A DNA stretch of 64,000 nt from Strix aluco (lineage: Eukaryota; Chordata; Aves; Strigiformes; Strigidae), in contig NC_133954.1 in the NCBI RefSeq assembly GCF_031877795.1, positions 10,197,466 to 10,261,465 on the forward strand, given 5' to 3'. The translations under genes were made by a program, and so were the position numbers. Shown here one piece after another: positions 10,489 to 23,429 of this stretch; within the stretch, counting starts at the first letter, position 1; every line of letters begins with the position of its first letter. The notes under the pieces were generated by a model. That model ran no database searches. It saw only the letters and a list, made by a program, of their open reading frames with translations, and was not told where the DNA came from.

Positions 10489-13400
10489 ATGTCCCAGCCC
10501 GAGGCGGAGCGGGCGGGCGGCGGCTCCGCGCCGGAGCCGGAGCCGGAGCCGGGGCCGGGGCTCCCCGGGCGGGCCCCGCACCGCAGCCGCGGCCGGCGGC
10601 CCTCGGGGCGCGACTCCCGCCGCGCCTCCTCCCGCTTCAACCGGCGGAGCTCGGCCGAGCTGGAGCTGCTGGGCTACCCGGCGCCGGGCGGGGGGCGCGG
10701 GGGGTCGCCGCCGCCGGTCGCCGCCGGTCGCCGGGAGCCGGAGGAGACGGAGAGCGAGGAGGTGGAGACGCGCGCGGTCGCCACCTCCCCCGACGGCCGG
10801 TTCCTCAAGTTCGACATCGAGATCGGCCGCGGCTCCTTCAAGACCGTCTACAAGGGGCTGGACACGGAGACCACGGTGGAGGTGGCCTGGTGCGAGCTCC
10901 AGGTACGGCCGCCCGCGCCTCTGCCCCTGCCCGCGCCCTGCCTGTCCCCACAGACCCCCGCCCCGGGGGAGGGGGCGTCGGCAGGGGCAGTTGGACCCTT
11001 CTCCGTCCAGTTTCCCTGGCGTGGGCAGCCGCCCCCCGGCCCTGAGCCCCTCTGCCCGCCACTGCCTGCCCGGGCTGCCGTGCGGGAGTCGCGGGGTATC
11101 TCCGCTGGGCCGGGGCCCGTCCCGGAGCGCGCAGGGACCCGAGATCCCCCGTTTCTGCCAGGCACGTCGGCGGGGCAGGGCAGGGCAGGGCAGGGTGCCT
11201 GCAGCCGGGCTGGGGCTCCCCTCGCCTCCCCGCACTGCGCCTGTCGCTGCCGGTGCCCTGGCACCGTGCGGGTCTCTCGGCCTGGGCCCAGGCTCCTGCT
11301 CAGCGCTGCAGCTCCCGGCCCTCCTGCCCGACACGTGCTGTTTTCCATCTGCCTTCCCGCTGCCCGCACCACGGAACGCACCGGGGTGCCCGCGCTCCCG
11401 GTGCCAGTCCCCGCTCCGGAGGTTCATGGGTGGACCCAGGCCTGGCTGCCGGTGCCGAGCGCCGTGCTGCTTTCTAACCCCCCCCCAGCTCGCAGCTTTC
11501 CCTCGGGAAGGGGAGCAAGGGCAGGGGTGCTCTCTCCTGTGCCGGCCTCCGTACGCCCGCCTGCACCGGTGCTGGAGCTGGAGCTGGCTCCAGGGTTTGC
11601 TCCGACAGCCCTCGGCGTGCGCGGGGGCACGTGCCAGCTGCGAGCCTGGGGCTGGGCGTCACTCAGGAGCAGGGTACGGCGCGACCTTGGGGCGCTCCGG
11701 CTGCTTGTCCTTGGCTGAAGCCGTGTCCGCGGGCACCTGCGTGTGGTTTCTGCGATGCTGCCAGGGGCTCTCTGCTGGGAGCATCTGGACCTGTGGTTTT
11801 CCAGGTCTCTGAGCAGTGTCCCCATCTCCCCTCTGCTGCCTCGCTCCTCTGTCCCCTTCGCTGCTCTGCGGCCTGGCAGCGGGATGCCAGCAGCGGGACG
11901 CTGGGGGCAGCGGTGGAAGTGTTGGCTCCATGACACCGTCTCCTGCTCGTTGCTTTTGACGGCCCCAATCCCGTCCGTGGAGGCGCGCAGGGAGAGCCCT
12001 GCCGTGGGGCTCCCTTCTCTCCTTGGAGCCCCTGGGGAGGGGCTTCCGTGAAGTCCAAAGTCTCCCAACAGGCTCCTGACCCTCGGGTGGCTGCTGTGGC
12101 TGGAAGGTCCAAGTCCTTGTTTACACAGAAAAACGTGTCTTGCGAGTTTGTTGTCTTGTTCCTAAAACCATGGTGTGGCTGTAGGTGGCTGCCCGGGCTG
12201 GGTCCTTGGGGTGGCTGCAGCCCGTCAGCACAAGAGATCCTGAGATAGCGGTGGGTGATTTCTGGAGGAGCTGACTGTGGCCTCTTAGCGAGGAAGGTGA
12301 GGTCTGGGCCTCCGCCTGCCTTCGTGGGTTGCACAATTGCTTCAGCTGGCTGCCGAGAGCTGGCTCAGCGCTCTCTCCCTCCCTCCTGCAGCCCCATGGC
12401 TCCATCCAAACACTCCTGAGCTCTCCTGGAGTCCCGCATGCCTTCGGGAAGTGCCAGCCTGCGCTGGCAGGGGAGGGCTCTCCTTGGCCAGCCCGGGTCC
12501 GTGAGTCAGCCATGCCCGGTGCTTCCCGCCCGGCTGGCTCCGCATCCCTCCCTGCGGGTCCCAGCCCCTCCTTGCCGACGTGCCCCAGTTGCCCTGCGCT
12601 GGCACCCGGCACGCGTAGTGGGGCTGGCAGCACGGCTCGCTGCCTGCCCTCCTGCCCATCCCCGTAACCGGGCTGCGCTGCCCTGCGGGGCCCCTGTCCC
12701 CTCCCCGGCGGTGTTGGAGCAGCTCCCGTGTGTCTGCTGGGGCTGGATGTGGCCCCCGGTGCCCATCCTACAGCCCGGGTCAGGGGCTCTGTTTGGCAAA
12801 GAGCTGGCCGCGGTCTGGCAGCGGTGCAGGCAGGGCGTGCCTGCGGCTGCGCGGGCAGCTCTGGTGTCTTGCGAGGTGGCTGCCAGGGGAACGAGGCTGC
12901 ACCGTCCCAGGTGGAGGAAGGGGAGTTGGGAAGCAAAACCGCTCCTGCGCCCCGAGTCCCGCAGGCACCGGCTGGGCCCGCTGCCTGCCCGGCGAGCCTG
13001 CGGGCCAGTGCGGCTGGAGCTGCGGGAGCCGCTCGCTTGGCCCGTGGGAGTTGGCCCTCGAGGGCTGGCGGGCACGGGCAGCCCCGGCCCCGCTCCTGTC
13101 CCGCGCAGCCCTGGCAGCCCCCGTATCTCTCCCCCCCAGACCTCTCCCTCCCCCACCCAGTGTTCGGCTCCATCCGACTGCCCTTTATCCAGTGTCTCTT
13201 GTCCCAAAATCCACGTCCCATGAGGGGCTGAAAGCACAGAAGCAGACTTTTAAAAGTTTGTTTTTTTCAGCAATCATGCAAAGAATCAGACACTGTGACA
13301 CAAATACGGGATTTGGAACCGCAAATAAAAATGGTTGTGGTTCTGCCCTTTTAAAAATAGCTTTGTCCCGTGTCTTTCACAGTTCTCCTTTTATTGCCTT

Positions 13401-16400
13401 TCAATTCTAAATGAATACCTAACCTCAGCCCTGACCTGTTCCGCTCCGGGAGCCTCGTCCAGCTGCTGTGATGGCTCCTGATCCCAAATCGCAGCTCTCT
13501 GTGCCCTCCCCCTCCCCGGTGCCTGGCGACCTGGAGGCTGTTTTTGCCTGTCCCCTGCCTTCCTGTGGGACCCCTCTGGGGACCTGCCCGTCCCCGTCCC
13601 CCAGTGCCGCTGCCCCCCAGTCCTGAACGCAGCGTCTGTCTTTGCCTCCTGCCTGCGTCCCGCAGCCCCTCCGTGACCTGTTTGTGCTTTCCAGCTTTAG
13701 CCTGGGGACTATTTCTGTTGATAGGTGCCGCGGGCAGCAGGGAAGGAGGAAGCAGGGAGGAAACCGGAGGCCCGGAGTGGGATGGAGCTGTAAATACCTG
13801 GCTGTGAGCGGTTTTCCTGTGGGTGTCCTGGGGTCCCTGCAGGCAGGAGCAGCCTGGGCAGGGGGTGCTGCTGTGCCTCCCCCAGCGCGTGTGCCGGGGT
13901 CGGGCAGGTACCCTCGGCCAGCTGCCCCGGGGGCTTTCTTCCCAAATTCCTGCATCTTCGCAAAATCCTGTCCGTGGCATGCCGGGCCCTCCTGCCTGCG
14001 CTGTGCCTGGGAGTCGTGCTGCGGCTGAGCCTGGCGAGGCCCTGGGGCAGCACCCGGGACCCAGCCCCACATGGGAGCTCTGTCTGTCCAGGACATGAAC
14101 TGAGGAGATTTGGGGGGATTTGCTCAGCGGGGGTCCCGCGGGCTCAGGCGCTGGGTGGTCTCTGGTGCGTGAGTAGCCCCTTCCTGGGTGCGACTCTCGG
14201 CACACGGGGCTTCTGCAGGCCGCCGGGATCCCCCACCCGGGGCATCACAGAGGCAGGGCCCTGCGGGGGCTGCGGGAGCGGGAGAGCCCTGCAGGGCTGT
14301 GGACTCTGCGCCGAGCACCGACGCTTCCTTGCGCTGGGGAGAGCCTCCCGCCGCAGAGGTGAGAGCCATCCTTGGCCACCATGCCCGGCCCTGCCTCCTC
14401 CCGTGCTGGGCCTGGCTCCCATCGCTGGCCGTGCCGGGCTCGCCGGCAGCCAGCTCCCGGCTCGTGGGATGGGGCTGGATCTCTGCCAGCCAGCTCCTCA
14501 CCCGGCATCGTGCCGCCAGCCCCAGCGTCCTCCTCTGCCCTGCGCGAGGTGCTGCTGGGGAAGGACACGGTGTCCCTGCGTGTTGCGCGGGGCGGCAGGG
14601 CTCTGCTGCCTGCCCTGCCCGCCCTGCCCTCCCCGGTGCCCCGTCCCTGGGTGAGCAGCTCCTCTGGTCAGGCTGGGGCCGGACTGGGCTCCGCTCCCCA
14701 CTACCAGCGCTCGGTGGGGCGAGTGCTGGGGCGTTCGGCCACGGGACCGGCTGCTGCTTCAGTCCTGTGCGAGGAGCTGCCGGGCGAGCCCAGCCCAGCT
14801 TGTCTCCCCCAGGCCTTGCTCCAGGGAGAGGTGGCCTCATGCCAGGGGTTCTGCCTGGGGTTGGGGGTGGCACAGTTGGGGTAGCGCTGGCACAACTGCC
14901 TCAAGCTGTGTCCCCTCCCGCTGAACTGGGAGAGCCGTGGCCACTCGTGACTCCCTCCCTGCCCCTGTTCATAGCCTGTGTCAGCTTCCCCCATGCCCTT
15001 GCAGGTTTGCAGGGTGCAATGAAGCCTCTGGTCTCCTTGGTGGGGAGTGGGGGGCCAGGGGGCCTGCGGGCGGCCGTGGTGCTGGGCAGGGCAGCTGCTG
15101 TGCCGCTCAGGGGCTTCGGTTGCTGTTTTCCTCCCCGGTATGAAAGGTCCCATTCATCCCGCTGCAGCAGGGCTCAGGTTCTCATCTGGGCTGAGCCGGG
15201 TCCCTGAGCGTGTGTTAAAAGCAGAGGGGATTATGGAGCGGCTCCAGCCTGGCCGTGGGGCCGGCTGTGATGCAATGAAAATATTACGAAAGCTGCCCGG
15301 GCTGATGGCTGGCGGCCGCCGGCCAAGGAGCCGAGCTCGGCTCTGGCAGTGGGAGCGCGGTGGCCGCCTGTGGCAGCTCCAGTTTCCTCAGCCCGCGAGC
15401 GTGGGCTGGACGGGGGTCCAGGCTGGGGGCCCCCAGGCTCTGCGGCGGCTGGGCCCTTCGGGATCCCAGGCCGTGGTGGAGTCGTCGCTGCTCCTCTCCT
15501 GCTCCTGCCCAGGGCAGGACCTGGCCGGCTCCCCCCTCGGTGCGCTCCGCGGCTCTGTCCCTCCAGGACGAGGGGTCCGCGTCCTCCCCGCTGGCCCCAG
15601 CCCCAGCTCCGCTCAGTGCCCGTGTCAGCGCTCGGCTTCGATTTCCACTTTAATTAACTTGAGCAGGAGGAACATGGAAAAACCTGGGCTGGAGCCTCCC
15701 CTGACCGCTTTCCCCAACAAAGGCCTCATTGAGGCTGGCCCGGCACCCTGCCACGCTGGTGCCTGGCTCTGGGAGCTGCTGGTGCCCCGGCGGGGGCCAG
15801 GGCTGTCCTGGGGGGCAGAAGGGCCGCAGCCGGCGGGTCTGCATGGGGCACGCTGACGGGCAGCGGCCGCTGCAGTCACTGTGCGTCCCCTTGGTGGGGT
15901 GACCGCAGGCTGGGTCTCCCCATCCTGCGGTGGGGTGCTGGGCACCGGCTGGGGGCTCAGAGCAATGAGAGTGGGGACAGGCAGCCCCGGCACGGGGCAG
16001 CTTTTGTGGCAGGGAAGCCCACGGGCTTCTCGACGCACCGTCTGTCATGGGAGACCTTGGTCACCCCTCCCCAAACCAGGGGAGAGCGGTGCCATGCAGA
16101 GCAGTGCCGCGGAGGGCTGGGGTGTGGGGACCGGCTGGGTGGGCTGGGACTGTGGTCAGGGATGGCCCCAGCCCTGCATGAGCCCCTGCGCTGGGGGACA
16201 GCAGGTCTGACCCCAGCCCTGCACTGGGGCCGCAGCAGCCCACGCTGCCCCGTACGTAGGGACGAGGACGTGAGGGTCTCTTGTAAGCCAGGGCATCCCC
16301 CTGCGCTCGCGGGGCACCCCGCGTGCCCCCCTCACCTCCCCACCGGCTCCTGCAGATGCGGAAGCTGTCGAAGACGGAGCGGCAGCGGTTCAGCGAGGAG

Positions 16401-19400
16401 GTGGAGATGCTGAAGGGGCTGCAGCATCCCAACATCGTCCGCTTCTATGACTCCTGGAAGTCGTCCGTCAAAGGCCAGATCTGCATCGTGCTGGTCACTG
16501 AGCTCATGACGTCCGGCACCCTGAAAACGTGAGCAGGGACCACCAGGTCGGGGAGGGGAGGGGAGGGACGGGTCTGCACCCCATTGCTGGGCACCTGATG
16601 TGGGTGTTTGGGTGGGGACGACAGGCCGTGGTGGGCTCAGGTGGGATCTGGGCAGATGACGGGGCAGGGCTGGGAGCTGGACACAGAAATCGGGGGTTGC
16701 TGCTGGATGTTTGGAGACCCGGGAGCTTCCCTGGCACTGTCCTGCGTGGGGACAGTGTGGCCTGGGAACCCCGGAGCTGTGAAGGGCGGCAGCACTGGCC
16801 ACTTGCCCCGGCTGGCTCCCGGCTCCTCCTGGGCTGTGTTTTCTGTGCTGCCTCTGCAGGGCCCAGCTGGGGAGGGGACCGCGAGCCCCCGGCTCCAGGG
16901 TGCTCTTTGCCACTCGCCCTGTGCGGGCTCCTGCATCCAGGCAGGCTCAGTGCGGCGGCGGGAGGGGGGTGGGATGGGGCTGGGGTGGGGGCTGAGTCCC
17001 GTGGGTCCCCGGCAGCTATCTGAAGCGGTTCAAGGAGATGAAGCTGAAGGTGCTGCAGCGCTGGAGCCGGCAGATCCTCAAGGGGCTGCATTTCCTGCAC
17101 ACCCGCTCGCCCCCCATCATCCACCGTGACCTCAAGTGCGACAACATCTTCATCACGGGCCCCACTGGCTCGGTCAAGATCGGGGACCTGGGCCTGGCCA
17201 CGCTCAAGCGAGCCTCCTTCGCCAAGAGCGTCATAGGTGGGTCCCGAGGCGGCGCCGGGCTTGCGGCCACCCCGCGGCTGCATTGGTGCCCTGGGGGTGC
17301 TGAGCGCTGCTGCCGCCTCCAGGCACCCCCGAGTTCATGGCGCCGGAGATGTACGAGGAGAAGTACGACGAGGCGGTGGACGTCTACGCCTTCGGGATGT
17401 GCATGCTGGAGATGGCCACCTCAGAGTACCCCTACTCCGAGTGCCAGAACGCTGCCCAGATCTACCGCAAAGTCACCTCGGTGAGCGGCCCCGGCCCCTG
17501 GCGATGCTGCTGGCGGGTGCCGCGGGCACAGGAGCCGGGCTGAGGGGGCTGGGGGGGCGCGGTCAGATGGAGCCTCACTGCTCCCTGAAGTGTGTCACCA
17601 TGTAGGTTGTGCAAACAGCTACAAATAATCTGGGCGGTGGGAGGGCGCCGTGCCGGGGCACAGGGCTGTGGGGGGTGCAGGGGCTGCAGCTCAGCCAAAC
17701 CCCACGTTCCTCTCCCCGAGCCAGGCGCTGCCAGTGTGTTAATGGGGTGGAACGGGAGCGGGTCTGCTCGGCCACCCCCTGCCTGGGGCACAATGGCTGC
17801 CCCAGCCAGTCCTGACCAGCTCCTGCCTGCTCCTGCCTGCTGGGGTGGAAATGCGGAGCCCCGGGGTGTCCTGGCCCCGGCTGCCCGTGCAGCCATGTGT
17901 GGCCGCAGGAGCCGTTGCCGGGCTGGTGGAGGCCCAGGCGGGGAGCCCAGTCCCCACGTGTCCCCCGCTGCCGGTGGGGCTGTGCCTGGGGCGCTGGGGG
18001 CTGTGGGGCCGCAGCTGCCGGCAGCGCCGTGCCCCTGCAGAGCCTGGGCTCAGCCCTGGGCCCTGGAAACCCGGTGCTGTGGCAGGGTCTGGCGCAGGAG
18101 GTGCTGACACCCGTTGCTCCCAGGGCCTGAAGCCCAGCAGCTTCTACAAGGTGAAGGTGCCGGAGCTGAAGGAGATCATCGAGGGCTGCATCCGCATGGA
18201 CAAGAATGAGAGGTGGGGGGCAGTGGGGGCCTGGGTGGCAGAGCCCCCCAGCCCCTGGCCCTGCGCTGAGCTGCGCTCCCCGCAGGTACACCATCCAGGA
18301 CCTGCTGGAGCACTCCTTCTTCCAGGAGGACACGGGGGTGCACGTGGAGCTGGCAGAGGAGGACGATGGCGTCAAGTCTGGGCTCAAGCTCTGGCTGCGC
18401 ATGGACGACACGAAGAAGCTGCACGGCAAGTACAAGGACAACAACGCCATCGAGTTCCTCTTCGAGCTCTACAAGGACGTGGCGGAGGAGGTGGCCCAGG
18501 AGATGGTGGGTGCAGGGACGGAGGGACCCTGGGCACCACGGGGTTCCTGCGATCTGACGTGACGAGCCCCCTCCTGCGCAGGTGGTCCTGGGCTTTGTCT
18601 GCGAGGCCGACTACAAGCTGGTGGCCAAGGCGGTGCGGGACCGCGTGGTCGCCATCAAGCGCAAGCGGGAGAAGCTGAAGCGCGCCCAGGACGTGCTGTC
18701 GCCTGCAGAGCCGGAGCGGCCGCCGGGCGTCCTGCGGCTGATGGAGGAGCTCAAGGCCCCGCTGCCGCCTGGCGCCGCCGCGCCTGCCCCCGCCACCCCT
18801 GGCTCTGGGGACTCCGTCTTCAGCAGCACCTTCCCCCCGGAGCCCGAGGAGCCCGAGGCCGACCAGCACCAGCACTTCGCCTACCGGCACACCAGCTACT
18901 CCTCGGCCACCTGTGCGTGGGCACCAGGCAGGGGACAGCAGGGGGGACAGTGGGGTGACCTGGGGTGGGAGCCGGGTGTCGGGGGGTCCGGGGGGGGTCC
19001 CTCCCCCCCTTCCACCCTGCCCTTCACCCAGCCCCACAGCCGTTTCCCAGGGGTGCAGGCCAGGGAGGGGGCTCGCTCTGGCCCTGCTCACGCAAGCGCT
19101 CCTCTGCAGCTGACTGTGAGACAGACGGCTACCTGAGCTCCTCCGGCTTCCTGGACTCCCCAGACCTGGCCCATCGCAGCTTCTCAGCAGGGGACGCCGC
19201 CAGCCCACCGCCTGCCCGCCCCATGCGCTGCTTCCCCACGGTGAGTGAGGCCCTCTGGGGCTGGGGCTCCGGGCGGCCGCGGCGCCAGCTCATGCCGTCC
19301 TCTCCCCGCAGAGCATCGCGGTGCAGCTGCCCACGGAGCTCCTGCCCCCTGCCAGCGGCTTCTCCTCCCCCGTGGACAGGTGAGGCCACGGGGGCCGGGC

Positions 19401-22400
19401 AGGGGCTGGACAGGGAGTGTGGGAACGGCCGTGCTGATGCTCTGGCTCCCCACAGCTACGCCTCAGACGTGGCGTCCGGCATGAGCGATGGCTGCGAGGG
19501 GCTCTCGGCCGGCGAGCGCAGCACCAAGCTGCCGCCCAAGCGAGCCTCGGGGAAGCTGCTGCGGCGCCGAGCCCGGTCCAGGCTGCGCATCACCAACGTG
19601 GGTGTCGTGGGTGCCAGGCGGGTGGGCGCTCCCTGGGTGGGAGCTCCCCGGGCTGAGCCCACCCTGTCGCCCACAGATCTCCGACAAGAATGACCGAGTG
19701 GTGGAGTGCCAGCTGCAGACCTACAACAACAAGATGGTGACCTTCAAGTTCGACCTGGATGGGGACAACCCCGAGGAAATCGCAGCTGTCATGGTGAGCG
19801 CGGGCAGGGGCGAGGGCGGGGGCTGCCTGGCCGCGCCAGGTGCTGACCGACCCCTCCACCCCCAGGTCCACAACGAGTTCATCCTCAAGTCGGAGCGGGA
19901 CGGCTTCGTCCACCGCATCCGGGACATCATCCACCGCGTGGAGACCCTGCTCCGCAAGGACGGGCGCAGCGTCGCTGAGCTGCCCGAGAGCCCCGAGGCC
20001 GAGCGTGGCGTGGGCAGCCCCGTGAGTGCCCAGCCCGGCCCCGCCAGCGCTGGGGCAGCCGCTGAGCGCAGCTGGAGGTGCTGCCTGGCCCTGGGGAGCC
20101 CAGCGGGGAGGGGGCTGGGGTGCAGAGTCCTCGCCCGCTCCTGTGGTGGGTCGTGGTGATCCCCCGCCCGGTGCTCCCGTCCCTGCAGGCAGTGGGGCTG
20201 GGATGGGGGCCAGTGGGGGCTTGGCCCAACCTGTCTGGGGCCTCTGCCCCCGCGCTGGGCTCAGCTGTGTCCCCCTCGGCAGGCGGACCTGCAGCTGCAG
20301 GAGCTGTCGCGCTCCATCTCCTCGTCCTCACTCAGCGGTACGTCCCTGCCCCTCTGCGGGTCCTTCCTGTCCCCCCAGCCCTGAGCAGGGGTCCCGCGGG
20401 GTCTGTCCTGCCCCAGCTAAGTGCCCGCTGTCACCCCTGTGCCACAGACCTGGGCTGCACCAGTCCCAGCCTCTCGGTCCAGTCCCCCGTCCTGCCATCG
20501 CTGAGCAGCTCCCCGTCAGAGAACGACCTCGCCAGCCCCATGGAGCCGCCGGCAGCCCCGGCCGGTGAGCTGCGGCCGACACTGCTGGGCTCCCCCGCAG
20601 GTACTGGCCCTGGCAAGTCCATCCCGCTGGGGCTGCGACTGCCTGGGGCAGGAGGAGGGGGCCCGTGGGGGCCAGGCACCACTCCTGATGCTCCGCTCTC
20701 CACAGGCTCTGCGCAGACCTGGCCCCTCGTCTCGATGGCTCCTTCCTGGCTGACGGCATCGCCAGGGTTCCCACAGACCCCCCCAGGCACCCCAGGGGGG
20801 CCTGTCCCACCGGCCCTGCCTCAAGCCCTCATGTTCCCCACGTCCCCTGTCCCCAGCGAGCCCAGCAGCCCCCTGAGCCCCCCTGTGACCAGCACGCCCT
20901 GGTCCCCCACCGCCCCCCTCCTGTCCCTGGCCAATGTCTTCTCCTTGGCAGTGATGAGCGTGGCCCACACACTGCTGCCTGCCGTCTCCTCCATCGCCAG
21001 CTCGGGGGGGCACCTCTACCCCCCGCTGCTGCCACGGCCCCAGAGCCTTGTCCTGGGGCCCCCACGCTTTGTCTACCCCGACCCCACCAGCATGGCCAAG
21101 CCAGCCCCGGCCTGCGGTGGGACCCTGGAGTCAGCAGGGGGTGATGGCCCCATTGCCGGGGGGACCATCCCATTCCCTCCGCTGGCACCACCAGCCCCAC
21201 CATGCCCCGCAGGCAGTGAGGCCATGGGGAGTCCCCTGCCACCGTTGAGCACGTCCACACCGGGGAGCCCGGAGGGCAGCATGGTGAGTGTGGGGGTCGT
21301 GGGGGCTCCCTGTGGCCACTCGAGGTGGGGCTCAGCACCGGGGGGGGGCGGGTTGTCGCTGTGGATGATGGCCTGAGATGGGACAGGGAGCTCCCCAGGG
21401 TGCGGGGAGGAGAGTGAACCGTGGGTCCTGGGGCGTGGGAGCAGCAGTGGGGGGGGGACAGGAGACGTGGGGGGACGCGGGGGGGTGGCTGACGGCTCTC
21501 GGTTGCCTGCAGGTGCTGCCCAGCTCCCCCAGGCCCAGCCACCCGCTCATCATCTCGGAGTCACCAGCCCCCGGCACGCCCAAGGCCCGGCTTTCGCCCA
21601 TCAACGAAGGTGGGGTGGGGAGGGGCCGAGGCTGCGCCGCATGGCCGTGCCTGTGCCGAGGGGTCCCCGCGAGCCCCTGTGCCCTGAACCCCACCAACTG
21701 GCCCCTGTCCCCAGCAGAAGCCAAGCCCCAGATCCTGGGCCGGTTCCAGGTGACGCCGACCAAGGACCCGGCTGCGACCCCGCCAGGGCCGGGCAGCAGC
21801 GAGGGCGAGCAGCAGGATGCAGAGCCGGTGGCGAGCGGCTCCCCCCTGCCCGCGGCTCCCGACACGGGGCGCAGCTCAAGCAGCGACTCGGGCTCGGTGC
21901 TGGAGACGGCAGAGCCGGACCCCGAGGCTGATGAGGCGCTGGTCAAGGAGGGCACGGCGGCAGCGGAGAGCGACCGGGAGGGCCCCGGGGAGGAGGGCGC
22001 GGAGAGCGTCCCACAGGCGGTGCTGAGCCAGGTCTGGCTGAGCTACTCCCGCAGCCTGTCCTACCTGAGCAGCGACGACACCGAGAGCGAGGACGAGGAG
22101 ATCTGGGAGGAGCTGCAGAACCTGCGCCAGAAGTGAGCGGCCCCGCGGTGCGAGGGGGAGCGGGGCGGGGGGCTCCCCGCGGGCTGGGGGACGATGCCCC
22201 CTCCCTGGTGGCACGTGGCGCGGCTGCCAGCCCCCGTCTCCTCCCCAGGCACCTGGCCGAGGTGCAGCTGCTGCAGAGCGCCCAGAAGAAGGAGATCGAG
22301 GAGCTGTACCTGCGCATGGGGAAACAGCCACCGCTGGGCATCGTCTCCCCCGCCGCCATGCTCTCCAGCCGCCAGCGACGCCTCTCCAAGGGCAGCTTCA

Positions 22401-22754
22401 ACCCCTCCCGCCGCAACAGCCTCCAGCGTCTGGAGCTGGCGCAGCCCCCAGGTGCCGGCCCCCACCGCCCCAGCTTCCCCCGGGCGCCCCTGCGGGCTGC
22501 AGCGCCCGGGGCTGGGGGGGGTGTCGGGTCTGTGCCCCCGCTCAGGGCCGGTCTGTCCCAGCAGGCATCATGCGCCGCAACTCACTGAGCGGCAGCAGCA
22601 CGGGCTCGCAGGAGCAGCGGCTGGGCAAGGGGGTGACCTTCGCCGATGACTTCGGCCGGATGGTAAGGGGGGCGGGGGGGGGCTGGTCCCGCTGCCGGTG
22701 GCCCCACGCTGTGCCCAGTGGACCGCCACTCACCGCTGCTTCTCTCCTCAGTAG
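10489..22754 (+). CDS. WNK4: WNK4, with-no-lysine kinase 4
   Basis: Chloride-sensing Ser/Thr kinase that activates SPAK/OSR1 and so controls NCC and NKCC transporters. Twenty exons: 10489-10902, 16356-16528, 17016-17236, 17323-17480, 18124-18212, 18286-18505, 18582-18912, 19110-19240, 19312-19379, 19456-19597, 19677-19793, 19866-20021, 20283-20337, 20448-20564, 20706-21283, 21513-21609, 21718-22132, 22249-22451, 22565-22662 and 22752-22754. All phases close, giving 1261 aa (human 1243). Cys135 (VAWCELQ) stands where other kinases have Lys; Lys118 in [11 protein letters not shown] replaces it. HRDLKCDN has Asp234, DLG has Asp253, and the T-loop SFAKSVIGT has Ser267. The KLHL3 degron [11 protein letters not shown] is at 512-522, and the SPAK-binding RFQV at 1031-1034. 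C-terminal RRNSL sites and a coiled coil ([11 protein letters not shown]) are conserved. The last codon, Met, is followed at once by TAG in exon 20. Confidence 0.94.
10903..16355 (+). other. WNK4 intron 1, no exon seen
   Basis: The 5.4 kb first intron lies between the phase-0 donor at 10903 and the CAG acceptor at 16355. An AT-richer island near 13220-13420 carries an AATAAA (near 13324), but no coding similarity is recognised anywhere in the intron. Confidence 0.6.
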
Positions 22755-23423
22755 CCAGCTGGCCAGGAGTGACTCCATGAACTACCTCAACCAAGTGCCT
22801 GCTGCCCCGGGGGCGGGCGAGAGCCCCTGCACCTCCTGGGAGGGCAGCGCCGGCCCTGGGGGCAGCCAGTGCCCTCCGGCCCCCGCCTCGGCCCCTGCGC
22901 CCGTTGGCCACGCGCCCACAGCTGGGTCCCTGCTGCCTCTGTATCAGAGCGAGGGCAGGCCCGTCCCCTGCTTGGCCTCCCATCTCCCCCCTCCCTGTGC
23001 CCCTCCGGCCCCCTCCCGCCATTCCCAGCCCGTTCACTCAAGCCCCGGCCCCGCTGCGGGACCCGTGCAAGGCGCCACCGTCCTTCAGGGCTTCGCTCCG
23101 AGCTGAACCCCTGCAGGCAGAACTGGGCCCCGCCGGCGCCCTGGCCCAAGAAGAACAGCCTGCCCCCCCACCCCCGTCCCCACTGTCCTCCAGCCCCGCT
23201 CCCGGCGTGGGACGACGCGCGGGGCCTGAGCCCACGCCCTGGGGCTGCCCCACTCACAGCACCCCCGTCACTCCCTGCTCATCCCGCGCAGCCGAGAACG
23301 AGCTGGTCAGGAGCGGGAAGCAGCTTCCCTCGGCCCCGTAAGGCGACGGAGCTGGTGCACCAGGAACGCGGCGGGTGCGCTCTGTTACAGACCGATGTCT
23401 GGAAAGTGTTTTCATAAATATGA

Positions 23424-23429
23424 ATTAAA
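23424..23429 (+). terminator. WNK4 poly(A) signal (ATTAAA)
   Basis: ATTAAA in a short AT-rich patch about 670 nt after the WNK4 stop. If used, the WNK4 transcript ends about 170 nt before the convergent end of COA3. Confidence 0.55.

Noticed and set aside
9787-11718. 643-codon open frame as a single long gene
   Set aside because: Its middle part is WNK4 exon 1, which ends at a clear donor at 10903. The remainder is read-through into intron and upstream GC-rich sequence.
13220-13420. AT-rich island with AATAAA in WNK4 intron 1 as a separate transcript
   Set aside because: No coding potential, no promoter signal, and the hexamer alone is not evidence.
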